DNA of 64,000 nucleotides, taken from assembly GCA_019096195.1 (NCBI GenBank), contig JAGTXK010000040.1:159300-223299 (forward strand), written 5' to 3'. Both the position numbers and the translations under genes were made by a program. The notes under the pieces were generated by a model, which saw nothing but the letters and a program-made list of their open reading frames with translations, was not told the origin of the DNA and did no database searches. The stretch comes from Boletus sp. NGJ (lineage: Eukaryota; Basidiomycota; Agaricomycetes; Boletales; Boletaceae). Numbering within the stretch: the stretch's first letter is position 1; each line of letters starts with the position of its first letter. Below are positions 34,831 to 45,623 of the stretch, piece after piece.

Positions 34831-36175
34831 ATGTACCACGGAAACTCCATCCGAGTACTTGCGGGCAAGTCTCATCCAGCCATCCTCGACCCACAACTGA
34901 CGCAGCAGCCAGGCAACAGTCACCCAGAGCTCGCCCAATCCGTGGCCGAGCGGTGAGCTGCACCTTTCCATGGCGGTGCCATGCAGTCCACGGACTGTTA
35001 ATCCCCCATCTACAGGCTTGGAGTATCCCTCACTCCATGCATGCCCCAGAAATTTTCAAACGGCGAGATCAACGTCAAAATAGCCGAGTCCATCCGCGAA
35101 GAAGATGTGTTCATCATCCAGTCGGGGTGTCGCGACGTCAACGATAACCTGATGGAACTTCTCGTCCTCATCTCTGCCTGCAAGACCGCCTCGGCACGTC
35201 GTATCACCGCCGTTATCCCCTGTTTTCCCTATGCGCGTATGGACAAGAAGGACAAGTCGCGCGCGCCGATCACGGCCAAGCTTGTCGCCAACATGTTGGC
35301 CGTTGCGGGCTGCGACCATGTCATCACGATGGATTTGCATGCGAGCCAGATACAAGGTTTCTTCGACATACCTGTAGACAACCTCTTTTCGGAGCCTTTG
35401 ATGATATCATACATCAAGACACGCATTGACGGGTGGGATGACAGTATTATCGTCAGTCCTGATGCCGGTGGCGCAAAAAGGTACGTCACAAAGGTGGCTT
35501 GGGCTGTTCTGCGTGGGCCTTATATACAGCATCCTAGGGTCACGGCAATTGCAGACAAACTTGGCGTCGAGTTTGCCTTGATTCATAAAAAGCGGGATGG
35601 CAAGTCCGAGAATGCGCCTGAGCGAATGGAATTGTTGGTGGGCGATGTACGAGACAAGGTTTGTCCACGTCCCCTGTTATATTCCGGCGTTGCCATATAT
35701 GTGAGGCTTCCTTATTGCGCTTGCGCTGATAGGTTGCTATTTTGGTGGATGATATGATTGATACCGGACACACGCTAGAGCTAGCGGTCCGGACGTTGAA
35801 AGATAAGGGTGCGAAGACTATCCACGCGTTAATATCTCATGGTGAGTGCCTATCGTTGATGCGATCGCGATTCTAAGTACTTGATGGTCTAGGTTTGTTT
35901 GCGGAAGCGGACATAGAAAACCTGCAAAGCCTTCCATTAGAACACATTGTGGTATGTACATTTATGTGGGTCTTCATACGTGCAACGCATTGAGGCGAGG
36001 CTAGGTTACCAATACGACACCTCAAAAACAACATCAAGTGCAGTGTCCAAAGCTCATCACGATAGATATCACCTCTACGATCGCGGAGAGTATTCGCAGA
36101 ACACACAACGGAGAAAGTATCAGTTTGTTATTTGGCGATTGGGCGGATGGCAGAGGTTTGGATATAGTAAACTAG
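34831..36175 (+). CDS. PRS: Ribose-phosphate pyrophosphokinase (PRPP synthetase)
   Basis: Makes PRPP from ribose 5-phosphate and ATP for purine, pyrimidine, His and Trp synthesis. Exons are 34831-34864, 34913-34952, 35016-35480, 35538-35658, 35733-35841, 35893-35951 and 36005-36175, giving 332 residues. Motifs are [11 protein letters not shown] at the N-terminus, [21 protein letters not shown], the flexible-loop region [35 protein letters not shown], the PRPP-binding [11 protein letters not shown], and the end [18 protein letters not shown]. The first intron (34865-34912) is GC-AG. Reading through it would insert 16 residues into an invariant motif. Which of the several yeast PRS paralogues it matches cannot be told. 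Confidence 0.95.
34865..34912 (+). other. GC-AG intron in PRPP synthetase
   Basis: 48 nt with donor GCAAGT, branch CTGAC and acceptor CAG. Removing it restores [11 protein letters not shown]. It is in frame, so automated models may keep it as coding. Confidence 0.7.
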
Positions 36176-36639
36176 AGCCTTTTGGTTTCATAGTAGCTGG
36201 CATGTCCCATCAATGTCATCCGCTCAGCATGTTTCGAGGTCCTTGTGCGCCGCATGATGTGTAGATGATGCTACGTGGAAAGGAATGGCGCAATTGATTG
36301 TGCAGCCATGGTCATTGGCGTCAGCCGCTTGAGCGGGATGACATGTCGGCAACTCTGCCATAGCCATTTGCATCCGCTTTCGTTATGTGTTCACCTGCAC
36401 ACTCTATCCTGAGACCCAGGCTCAAATACGGCCCTCCAGTACTTGATGGATGGTGATCAGGCGACACGCGAAGAACGACGATATTTTGATCTTAACTTGG
36501 CATCAGGCCCTTGTTCGCCTTATCGCCACTCTAGAGCCGTACAATGATGAGCACTCTCAGAGCTTGAATCCACCACGCATTCGAAACTCGGATCCCAAAG
36601 TTCCTGACCAAACAGTCAATCTTTTGCATCGTCCCCACA

Positions 36640-38851
36640 ATGTCTGCCAGCGGGAGCCTTTGGACGCGCTTTCGGAAGACGGAGAGTGACGAGCCTAGTT
36701 TTGACGAGAAGCAACCCGAACAGGAAGCCAAGCCGGCCGTCGATGTTGGTCCTGGTGGACTCTCTTTTGAGGAAGGTGTGTCGGTTCGCTCTTTTTGTGA
36801 TGGCCTTGACCTTGGGCGGTAGGTCTTTGCGAGCAAGTGAGCGGCTCATTCTCTGCGTCGTGTGTGGCCTAACGTCGCTCTAGTATTCTTGTTTCGGCGG
36901 GAATGGTCGCAACGAATTGGTCTGAACGTGGCATTGCTCTTGGAGGTACGACTGAGACTCCCATCTAATACGAGCACTGGTTAAATATCATCCTTAGTGA
37001 TCGCTTTTGTGACCCTTCTTCACGGTCTGACGCCACGTATTGGTGTATGTCTCATGAACGTGCGCATATAATCGTGTTTTCGGTCTTTGCATACATTGTA
37101 ACGACACAGTTTCTCAGTTGTTGACGATCTTCAAGATTGTCATTCTCATTTTTGTCGTGATAACAGGCTGGGTCGTGTTGTCAGGCAAGACCCACATCGC
37201 CGATTCCCAAGCCAACTTTGTCAACGCATTTGCTGGTAGCTCCCACAGCAGTGGCGATGTGAGTGTTTTCCATCGTACGTTGATAGGCATCGGTGCCAAC
37301 CACGACGTGCAGTATGCGACAGCGACCTTCAAAGTCCTCAATGCATACGCCGGTTGGTCGAATGTCAATTACGTGCTCAACAATGTCCGAAATCCGGTGC
37401 GGACGCTTAAGATTGCCGGACCCCTCGGACTGGGTATCTGCGCCGCGCTCTATCTCCTTGCCAATATTGCGTATTTCAGCGCATCGACCAAGGTACGTCG
37501 ACCAAATCCATTCCTGAGGTGGAGTGCAAATGTTGTTGGTGATAGGCCCAGATCGAGTCTTCCGGGGTGACTGTGGCTGCTTTGTTTTTCAAGAATGTGT
37601 TCGGAACCGCGGCGGAGCGTGCGTTGAGTGTCTTTGTTGCTCTCAGGTAGGTTTCGTGTTTCTGTGTTGTGTTCCCATTTTTCTTCCCGAACTCATTGAC
37701 TTTACTTGCTGACCTTGCCGGTGGCCGAATTCGACGATGCAGTGCGCTCGGAGTGAGTGTATGGCATTGGGTAACGTAACCTGTACTAATGTTGCCTTAG
37801 AACGTCATCACCATCGTACGTGCAGATCTTTTTGACTGTTCTCGTTGATCCCGATAAACATGGATAGACGTTTGCTGCTGCCCGCGTTAATCAAGGTAGG
37901 GACCCATGCTAATCTTGAAATTCTTTACGGCACGTGGCTTCACCCCCAACAGAACTCGCCAAAGAGGGTATTCCTCTCCCATTCGGTAACAGGTTCTGGG
38001 CGTCAAACTGGCCCACAGGAAAGTCACCTCTACCTGGGCTCATCATTCACTTGATCCCTTCGGTGAGTACCCAGTCTTGGTTATCTGTGAGGAACGTACC
38101 GAGCGAACTGCGCGTGAAGGTTATCGTAATTCTTGCGCCGCCTATGAACGTCGCGTATCCCTTCATATTGGATGTCGAAGGATACCCTCAGCAGATTATT
38201 AACTTCTTCATCGTCATCGTACGCTGTCCGCCCTCGCTTTAAAATCATTTTCACGTAGGACAACCCTCAAATAGGGTCTCTTCTGGTTGCGTTGGAAAAG
38301 GCCAGATATCCGCAGACCATTCAAGGGTAGGTAGGTTCTGCACTGAGAGAAGCTGCTGCTGATGCATGTTGCCTCAGTCTGGTGGCCTATAGCAGTGTTC
38401 TACTTCGCCGCAGCGGTGTTCCGTGAGCGATGTCACCCATGGGCTCCATCATGACACTTAGATATATTGTCTGGCAGTCATCATCGCACCATTCCTGCCT
38501 CCTGCCAACGGCGTCGGAGACACGCCTCCTCTACCATATTACTTGTGCGTCACATCCCTCGTTCACTCCGAGGATGGACATTAGACGCTGAGCCTGGGAC
38601 TGATAATATTGTGGCAAATGACAGGTACTGCCTCGTTGGCATCGGTGTGATGTTAGTCGGGGTCGGCTATTGGGCCGGGTGGCGCGTCCTGTTGCCAAGC
38701 GTATTCGGGTACGAGCTCGTACCGCGCAAAGAGGTACTCGAAGACGGCACGGTCGTGACCTTGGTACGTAGCTCTCCGACCGCTCGACGAAGAAACGACA
38801 TTAAACTGATCTGATCGGTCATTCCAGTTTTCGCGCAGGAAGATCCCATGA
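36640..38851 (+). CDS. APC-superfamily amino-acid permease (MUP1/LAT-like), lacking the first membrane helices
   Basis: Resembles fungal high-affinity methionine (MUP1-type) permeases of the plasma membrane. I can place 16 exons from 36640-36818 to 38828-38851, all with good splice sites. They sum to 1314 nt (437 residues) in frame, including exons of only 10 and 15 nt (37743-37752 and 37801-37815). Motifs are ATNWSERGIALG, VTLLHGLTPRIG, IFKIVILIFVVITGWVVLSG, AYAGWSNVNYVLNNVRNP, AARVNQELAKEGIPLP and WKRPDIRRPFK. The hydrophilic N-terminus (MSASGSLWTRFRK..) is followed at once by the region that normally comes after helix 3. The ~110 residues with the conserved G-x-G-I-F start of helix 1 are missing. 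It may be a truncated, inactive gene. Confidence 0.82.
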
Positions 38852-39408
38852 ATACTGGTTCCTCGAATGATGGCCGTCCGCCTTCGTTTGATCGTTATCT
38901 GATATCTAGAATACAGAATACGAAGTATCCTCGGATATGAGACGAAACGAGGGGGTTTCTAGGGTTACTGATATTAGTCTTAGTCACGCTGCATCACTGC
39001 ATCTCCGAACGATCGAATGCATTTGCTTGCCATACAGTAATTTGCTCAGAGTGATTCGCTCGAATGAAAAACTAGCTCGAACGATAGGTTGAATGATTTG
39101 CATCAGCCTCAGTTGACTAACTCACACTGGGCAAATATGGGCATTACTATGTTAGTATGCAAGGCAAGGTCGAACCTCAGCCCAGTGAACATTGACTATG
39201 ACCTCGACTGATCCCCTATGTTAAATTATGTATTTACTAATATTTATCTGGTAATATCTGCGTATCTCTGATTGTGCCTTCGACGACCGGCAAATCTAGC
39301 AATGCAACGTGCAACGCAACGTGTAGTGCAACGTGCATTTGTGCGCTTCGCAGAACGACTGTACAAGAGCACGCTGCACTACACTCAGCCATTCGACATT
39401 CGCCCACC
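38852..39408. other. Spacer between host island and transposon mosaic
   Basis: No coding signal. A short run of AACGTGCAACGC-type repeats occurs at about 39303-39345, just before the next open frame. Confidence 0.5.
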
Positions 39409-40177
39409 ATGGACTCGGACGTCCGCAGCTACCAGCGCTATAACTGCGTATGTTCCACTCACAACTTTGGTCAGCCTCAAATAGTTTCCTCGAAGACTTG
39501 GCATCGCCATTACGAACAAGCTTCGGCGGATGAAAAACAACGCATGCAAGATGCAAAATTTGAAAATGTTGTCCTCCCCTCTAACTATAGGCCAAGAGGT
39601 ACAGTCTCCCGCAGGCGAAATAGTGTTCTACCTACACAGAAGAGAGAGCGCGAACCCAGCGAGATGCAACTCTCTGCCTCGCCTGACAAACGGGGCTGAC
39701 AAGAAGATCCCAAGGTTTGTTTCAACTACTGTGTCGTCCCTGTTGGTTTACTAACATGTTTCCAGATACCTTCGCCTCGTCCCTCGCCTTTTCCAGAAGA
39801 AATTCCTCTTCCTCTCCCAGACTCTCCTGTTCCACTCCCGGACCCTTTTCTTGCTCTCCCAGACTCTCCCGTTGCGCCGCCAGACATTCCTCTTTCTCTC
39901 CCAGACTCTCCTGTTCCACCACTAGACCCTCCTGCCCAAGGTTCCCATCCTTTCCGCAGTCTTATAGAATACCAACGACGACTCCAACCCGACATTGATG
40001 TTGACCACCTCTTTTCTTTGGTGACCTTTAAGCCAATGCAGGAAGTCATGCATTTTATTCGTGCCCTTTCGAACGCCTCCACTGCGGACCCTGTTGCCAA
40101 GCTTTCTCCTGGTGCTTTTCGTCGCCTCCACCACCCACCAGGTATTCCACTTGAAATAGACGACCCTGTCGTTCGAC
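39409..40177 (+). pseudogene. N-terminal fragment of a KDZ/CACTA-type transposon gene
   Basis: ATG at 39409 (MDSDVRSYQRYNCVC) opens a region with a Cys-x-Cys..TWHRHY pattern like the N-terminal finger of mushroom KDZ or Tnp2/CACTA proteins. A TGA at 39697 and an intron (39715-39765, branch CTAAC) follow. Exon 2 has a proline-rich LPDSPV repeat and the region LSPGAFRRLHHPPGIPLEID, typical of these N-termini. It is cut at 40178 by hAT-1, and its remainder is not seen on the other side. Confidence 0.55.
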
Positions 40178-41536
40178 TAGTGATGTTGTGGGCTGGGCCT
40201 GAAGCCCTGAAGCCCTGGTACCAGGCCTTATTTAGGCCAGGCCCAAGCCCTGGGCTCAGGCCCTGGCTTTTTAGTTGTAAGTAATTGTTTGATATTTATT
40301 ATATGACTACCTTTTTTAAAGCATGCAGATAATGCTCAACAAAGCTTTTCTTCTGAGGGTATCTCCACTCTACAATATGCTCTGCCAGCACTTGAGGCTT
40401 TGCACAAGGCTTGGACTGCTTGCTCTGAATCTTCTAGATATTTTGCCTTCCAAGATGGCCTGCATGCAGCTCTTGCCAAGATTGCAGAGTATTATGACCA
40501 TACAGCAGATTCTGATGCTTATACCATAACTATATGTAAGTTTTCCTTGATTTTTGAATCTATAACTTATGCTTTGTAGTGCTTGATCCTACTTTGAAAG
40601 ATGGCTATTTCAAGAAGTATTGGAGGCAAGAGCTACATAAAGATGTTATGAAGAATGCAGAGAAATTGGTATGTTTGACTTTGAGATGTTTAGAATTTTC
40701 TAACATAGTTATAGTTTCAGGAGTGCTTCAACCAGCTGTATGGTAAGGAGGGTCCTTTACCTGCCACTAAGCAGAAGGGAAAGCTTGGAAAGCTTCTCAG
40801 AGAGCTTTCCAGTGATGATGATGATTCAGCTGAGGAAAGTGTTGGAATTGATCCTCGGTCTCCTTGGATGAAAGAGTTCAACCTCTGTCTTCACTCTATC
40901 CATACTCTTCCTGAGGAAATGTCAGTGGTCAAATGGTGGGGGGTAAGTATTATGTTTTCAATTAATTTGAAGTGACCAAGTCCTTTCAGATCAATGCTCA
41001 GCAGTATTCTGTATGGGCATCTCTAGCTCGTGACTATCTTGCAATCATGGCCTCTTCAGTATCCAGCGAGCGAGCCTTTTCTGCAGCTGCACTAACTATT
41101 ACCAAGCATTGCAATCGCTTGAGAGGGGGATATTGTAGAGGCCATTCAAGTGTTGCGCATGATATATAATCATGATCTTATCTTTCGTGAGCCAGGTCCA
41201 TCTTCTGCCTTGGAACTAGCAATGGAAGAGGATGAAAATGAGGAGAAGAATGAACAAAGAGTAGATAAGGGCAAGGGCAAGGGAAAAGAGAAGGAAGTAG
41301 AGGATTTGGATTGGATTTTGAAGCTTTCAGATGATACAGATGTAGAGATATGATTGCTATTGTGGTATAAATGATCAAAGTTATCATTTTGACTTTACAT
41401 ATGAAAAGCCCTGGCCTAGGCCCAAGCCAGGCCAGGCCCGGTTCTATTTAAGGGCCTGGATCTGGTCAGGCCCAGGCCCAGTCAAGCCAGGCCCAGGCCA
41501 GGGCTTTCAGGCCAAGCCAGGCCCTTAACATCACTA
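40178..41536 (+). mobile_element. hAT-1: hAT transposon, internally deleted, unmatched flanks
   Basis: 1359 bp with TAGTGATGTT..AACATCACTA ends and dense GGCCTGG/CCAGGCC repeats near both ends. It keeps only the C-terminal half of the transposase. The 8 bases on the left (CGTTCGAC) and right (CTGT ACAG) do not match. The left flank is a KDZ-type gene fragment and the right flank a LINE, so the element sits at a rearrangement joint rather than at a simple insertion. Confidence 0.85.
40330..41352 (+). pseudogene. hAT-1 transposase C-terminal half
   Basis: Exons with STLQYALPALEALHKAWTAC, LDPTLKDGYFKKYW and LPEEMSVVKWWG, then the dimerisation motif SVSSERAFSAAALTITKHCN with a following acidic tail. 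Three short introns separate them. The BED finger and the N-terminal catalytic part are absent, so this is a non-autonomous remnant. Confidence 0.82.
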
Positions 41537-42041
41537 CTGTACAGCAGGTGGGATTTGGGGAAGGTGGCCATTCTTAGAGTGGCTCGGCTGCAGTGTTTGT
41601 GGAGGAGGACTGGGATCTGGGGTAGGTCGGCATGGGTGAATAGGATGTCTGAGGTGGTTGTGAACATTCCTCCAGTTATGTGGATGGCAGCTAGATGTTG
41701 TACTGATTCCATCTTTTTCCTGTAGCTGCGTGTGCCCCATTCATTGTCCTTTTTTCCTCTGCCCCGTTCCAGCATCAATGTCCCCCAGACGTCTACTGTA
41801 TATAGCATTTTCGGTATGGCGACCCCTTCGTAGAGTTTCTTCATCATCCGCACTTTGATTCCTTTGGATACTTTTGTCATGCGTTTGCATGCTAGGACAT
41901 ATTTTGTGCCTTTGGTGATGGAGTAGGCGGCGTACTGGTTGAACCGTAGTTCGTTGTCTATGAAGACCCCAAGGAATTTGTAACTGGTGGACAGCTCGAT
42001 GGTGTGCCCCTGGATGGTGATAGAGGGGCAAGGGGTGAGGG
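41537..42041 (-). pseudogene. LINE ORF2, continuation beyond hAT-2
   Basis: Resumes directly after the target duplication with LTPCPSITIQGHTIELSTSY, then YKFLGVFIDNE, MLYTVDVWG and MESVQHLAAIHITGG. It stops at HLLYS where hAT-1 begins. Since hAT-2 plus one target copy is 3582 bp, both halves stay in the same coordinate frame. Confidence 0.88.
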
Positions 42042-45000
42042 TAGTGATTCCGTGGCCTGGCCCAGCCCAAAAGCCCCGGCTTGGGCCTGGCTTAAGGGGC
42101 TGGTGGCTTCATTAAATCACAAGCCAAGCTCCAGGCCTTTAAAGCCCCTAAAGATGGCCCGGCCCAGCCCAAAAGCCTGAGCTCAGGCCCAAGCTGCAGC
42201 TTGACATAAGATGCTATAAAAACGCTAAGTACAAGAGAACATTATAGTATGTAGACTCAAAAACAAGCTATTAATCAATGTCAAAAACACTACCATCCCA
42301 CTCGTCCTCAGTCTCCCTATCATTATCACCGGAATCTTGCTTGCCATGCACATTAGGAGTGAGTGAGGGGTTCTCTCGAACTAGGACACTGGATCTCGTA
42401 CTGCACTTCAAGAATTGAAGGGCCTCCACGACATTGGCCTTGAGACAGTTGCAATGCTTGCTGATGGTTATCCCCGCAAATGAAAATGCATGTTCTGAAG
42501 ATACAGAGCTGGCCATGATGGGGAGAAAGTCCCATGCCAGAGATCTCCATACTGGATATCACCCAAAGTGCATTCTCCACCACTGCACAATGGTGGTGTT
42601 GCCAAGATGTTCCCGCATGTTGAGGTAGTCATGGAAACCTTGCAGCCATGGGCATGTGGGATCACCACACTTGTTGCTCTGGTTCCAGCTGATCGTGCCC
42701 TCATTCTCACCATCACTATCATCATCAATATCAGACCCCAAAAGGGCATTGAGTTTGGGGTTGCGTGTTGTAATGCGACGTTTGTGGTCTGTGGGCTGTG
42801 GGGCATTGGTGTCGGAGTTGTACACAGCGTAATAATGTTCCTTGTACTGTCGGATTCATTAATAGAGGGCATGATTGAGAAAAAGCAACTTACAATTAAT
42901 TCAGCATGCTCTGTTGCTTCATTTGCAAGTTGTTCACCCCAATTGGCATGGATGTAATCGAGCTTTTGATGAGGATCGAGAACTGGAGAAAGAAAGCAGG
43001 CATCAGATAGTCTAAGATAGGTATTGCAAGGCCACTTACTCATTGCGATGATATGTGCATCAGATGCCGCTGTACGCTCATAATAATGGGATATTTTTCG
43101 CACCCCTGCTCCAAGCACAGCACTGAATTTTGTAAATTTCTTGCTCTTCACACGTGATGACCATGCTTTGTGTAGCATTTCCAAAGCCAGGAGGACCATG
43201 TGTAGCATAGGTCCCTGCTCTGTTGAGAAAGCATGTTGAGCATTCTCTGCAAACTAGTGTGAATGGTGTTGTGTCAGCATGTAAAGTGTGACAAAAGGAA
43301 TGATAATAATGATGTACCATGAAAAGGGCTAGAAGCAGGCGGACTCAGTCCCACTCTTCTTCAGATAACTGGAGCCCCAGGACTTTGCGGTGCTTCTCCA
43401 AGTCATTCCCACGATTTTTGAATGCAAGCTGTTCAATAAAGGTGTTGACGTCCTATATTAATATCAGCAAGCATCAATACATGGATATCATCAGATATAC
43501 TTACCTCTTTGAGTTCGAGTGTGCAAGTAAGCATGTTGAATGTTGAGGACCATTGGACTTTCATATCAATGGTGAGTTGCAAGGGGGGCGAGCGTGTCTA
43601 AATGGTCTTGAATAATTCTTTACATTGAGCCGATGAACGAGCCTAAAAATACCTGTCAGTGTCTTGACAACTCCAATTAAATGTAAGAGTACATATCTTG
43701 ACAGAAATAGCACAAACAAGGCCAATTGGGTCTCGATCCTCACTGTTGCTTGAGATAATAATGTCAGTGTCAGGTAGGGAGGGGTCATAATGCTTTGATG
43801 TGCTGTATGTTGCAAGAAACGTCTGTGTCGCTAGATTGATGACATGAGCCATACAGCTACAATAGATATTTGTAATAGTTTGCATAATCACAATCAGGAC
43901 CGACTTACTGTAATTGTTGCTTCGCCCCATCAAAGGGCTTACCTGTCTCAGATGTCAGGAGATGTGCAAACTCTGTCATCATTGTGTTGTTATTGCTTGC
44001 ATTGTCACTTGTAACATATCCAATCTAATTTGATAGTGAGATATGGTGAGCGAACGAGTATAGCTAGTAGATCACACATTCTCTTTGATCCATGACACAG
44101 TGATAGCAAAGTAACCATCACAGTTCGAGGCCTGCCAGGCATCACACATGAGGCTGATTTGTTCTGAAACATTTTGATCCTATTGTACTACATTAGTTTA
44201 GTAATGCATAAGGGACCGGTATGTGTACATACTGATAGTTTCTTTTTGAGTGAGAGGAAGTCGATCTTGAATTTCTTAATGATGAGCTCATGCACTGTGG
44301 TATGACCGGATATCTTGATCTTGTTGGGAGCAGCATGTGAGACAATGTTGAGCAATTTTTGGAACTTTGGATATTCCATGCAATGAATAGGCTGTAACAT
44401 CCTTCAATAGTAAGTTAATTGTAATTGGTGAAATCGCTCACCTGGTCTGTTGCAACAAGCCACTTGATAGCGGCATTGTGAAATGCAGAGTCTGAATATT
44501 GAATGAGTGTGCCTGCCAGCACAAGATGACTATCAAGGGAGAGTTGCCTACTGATGCTGGCACTGGACAAGGCAGTGTTGCGTTGACGAGCTTCTTCCTC
44601 TCAATGATGTTTGGTGTCCATGGGTAACATGGATGTAAATCCATTGTCAGCAGCCCACTTCCGATACATTTCCTCATGGGCTGCTTGCTGGTGACACCGC
44701 AGTGTAGTTGTTTGGTCAATGATAGCGACACACTTTTGAGTTGTTTGCTAGTATATAGGGGATTAATGAAAAATCAAAGAATGCAAAGAAAAACACACCT
44801 GCAAGTGTTACAATCCCGAACCTTCTTGTTGTCCGAGTTCAGATATGGAGCAGAGAAGTGTGTGTTGATGTCTTGAGTACGTTTGGCTCGTCCCCTCTTG
44901 GTTGGCTCATCTACATCAATGACTTGGACATCCTTGAGGAGGCCATCGGGTCCAGTAGTCAGAGTCCCATCACAGACAGCGCCATTGGCCTGTGATGCTA

Positions 45001-45615
45001 TGCGGTCCTTCTGAAGCCCTATGAAGTGTTCATGAGGAATTAGATACAATTGCTATGAACTTACCTTTTTTTTTTTTGAATGGGCTATTAGCATTGGATT
45101 CGGCATCAGATGTGGCGGCATCGATGTCGAGGACTTCCCGAGTCCGTTTTGGGCCAGCCTTGCCGCCAGGTGCCAGTGTATTCACTGTATTGTTTGCTTC
45201 AGGTGGCCACATTGCTATCTGAGCTTTCTGGTGGGAGGAAAGCTCCAAATTGGCAGCGTTCTCAGCACATGTCACACATACAGATGGTATGGCTGTACGT
45301 TTGGGCCAGCGAGGCTGTTCTTTGGTGTCAGACATATTGCCTGTAATAAGCGAAGAAATGAGATTGGCAGACAAAATGAAAATTTCATATCTGCCTACCT
45401 TTTATAGTGATTGGCTCTTGCCAGTAACAGGAACACACTATCTTTTGCATGGCTTCAGGGCTTCTGGGGCCTGGCTCGGCTCGGCTCATGGCTTCTCTAA
45501 ATGGTAAGCCAAGCTCCAAGCCCCACCAAGCCCCTAATGCAGCCTGGCTTGGCCAGGCTTTTTGGGGCTCGGCTTGGTCGGCTCAGGGCTTTTGGGCCGG
45601 GCCATGGAATCACTA
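42042..45615 (-). mobile_element. hAT-2: full-length hAT transposon with perfect 8-bp target duplication
   Basis: 3574 bp from TAGTGATTCC to GGAATCACTA, flanked by GGTGAGGG at 42034-42041 and 45616-45623. It is inserted in LINE ORF2. Subterminal regions on both sides are packed with GGCCTGGC/AAGCC motifs like those in hAT-1, so the two belong to related families. Confidence 0.95.
42271..45335 (-). pseudogene. hAT-2 transposase, many introns
   Basis: ATG at 45335 (MSDTKEQPRWPKRT). The N-terminus is basic, then a BED-like zinc finger (CNTC near 44810 and LRCHQQAAHEEMYRKW near 44690). The core follows with ISGHTTVHELIIKKFK (about 44310), LMCDAWQASNCDGYFAITVSW (about 44130) and YVTSDNASNNNTMM (about 44010). 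The C-terminal dimerisation motif is SVSSEHAFSFAGITISKHCN near 42500, where canonical SER reads SEH. At least eight short introns separate the exons, and stops are present (one TGA-type lesion near 44600). Confidence 0.82.
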
Positions 45616-45623
45616 GGTGAGGG

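Noticed and set aside
36640-36775. Permease exon 1 ending at the GTGTGT donor (36776)
   Set aside because: Joining it to the next exon puts the frame out by one; the GTAGGT donor at 36819 keeps all 16 exons in frame.
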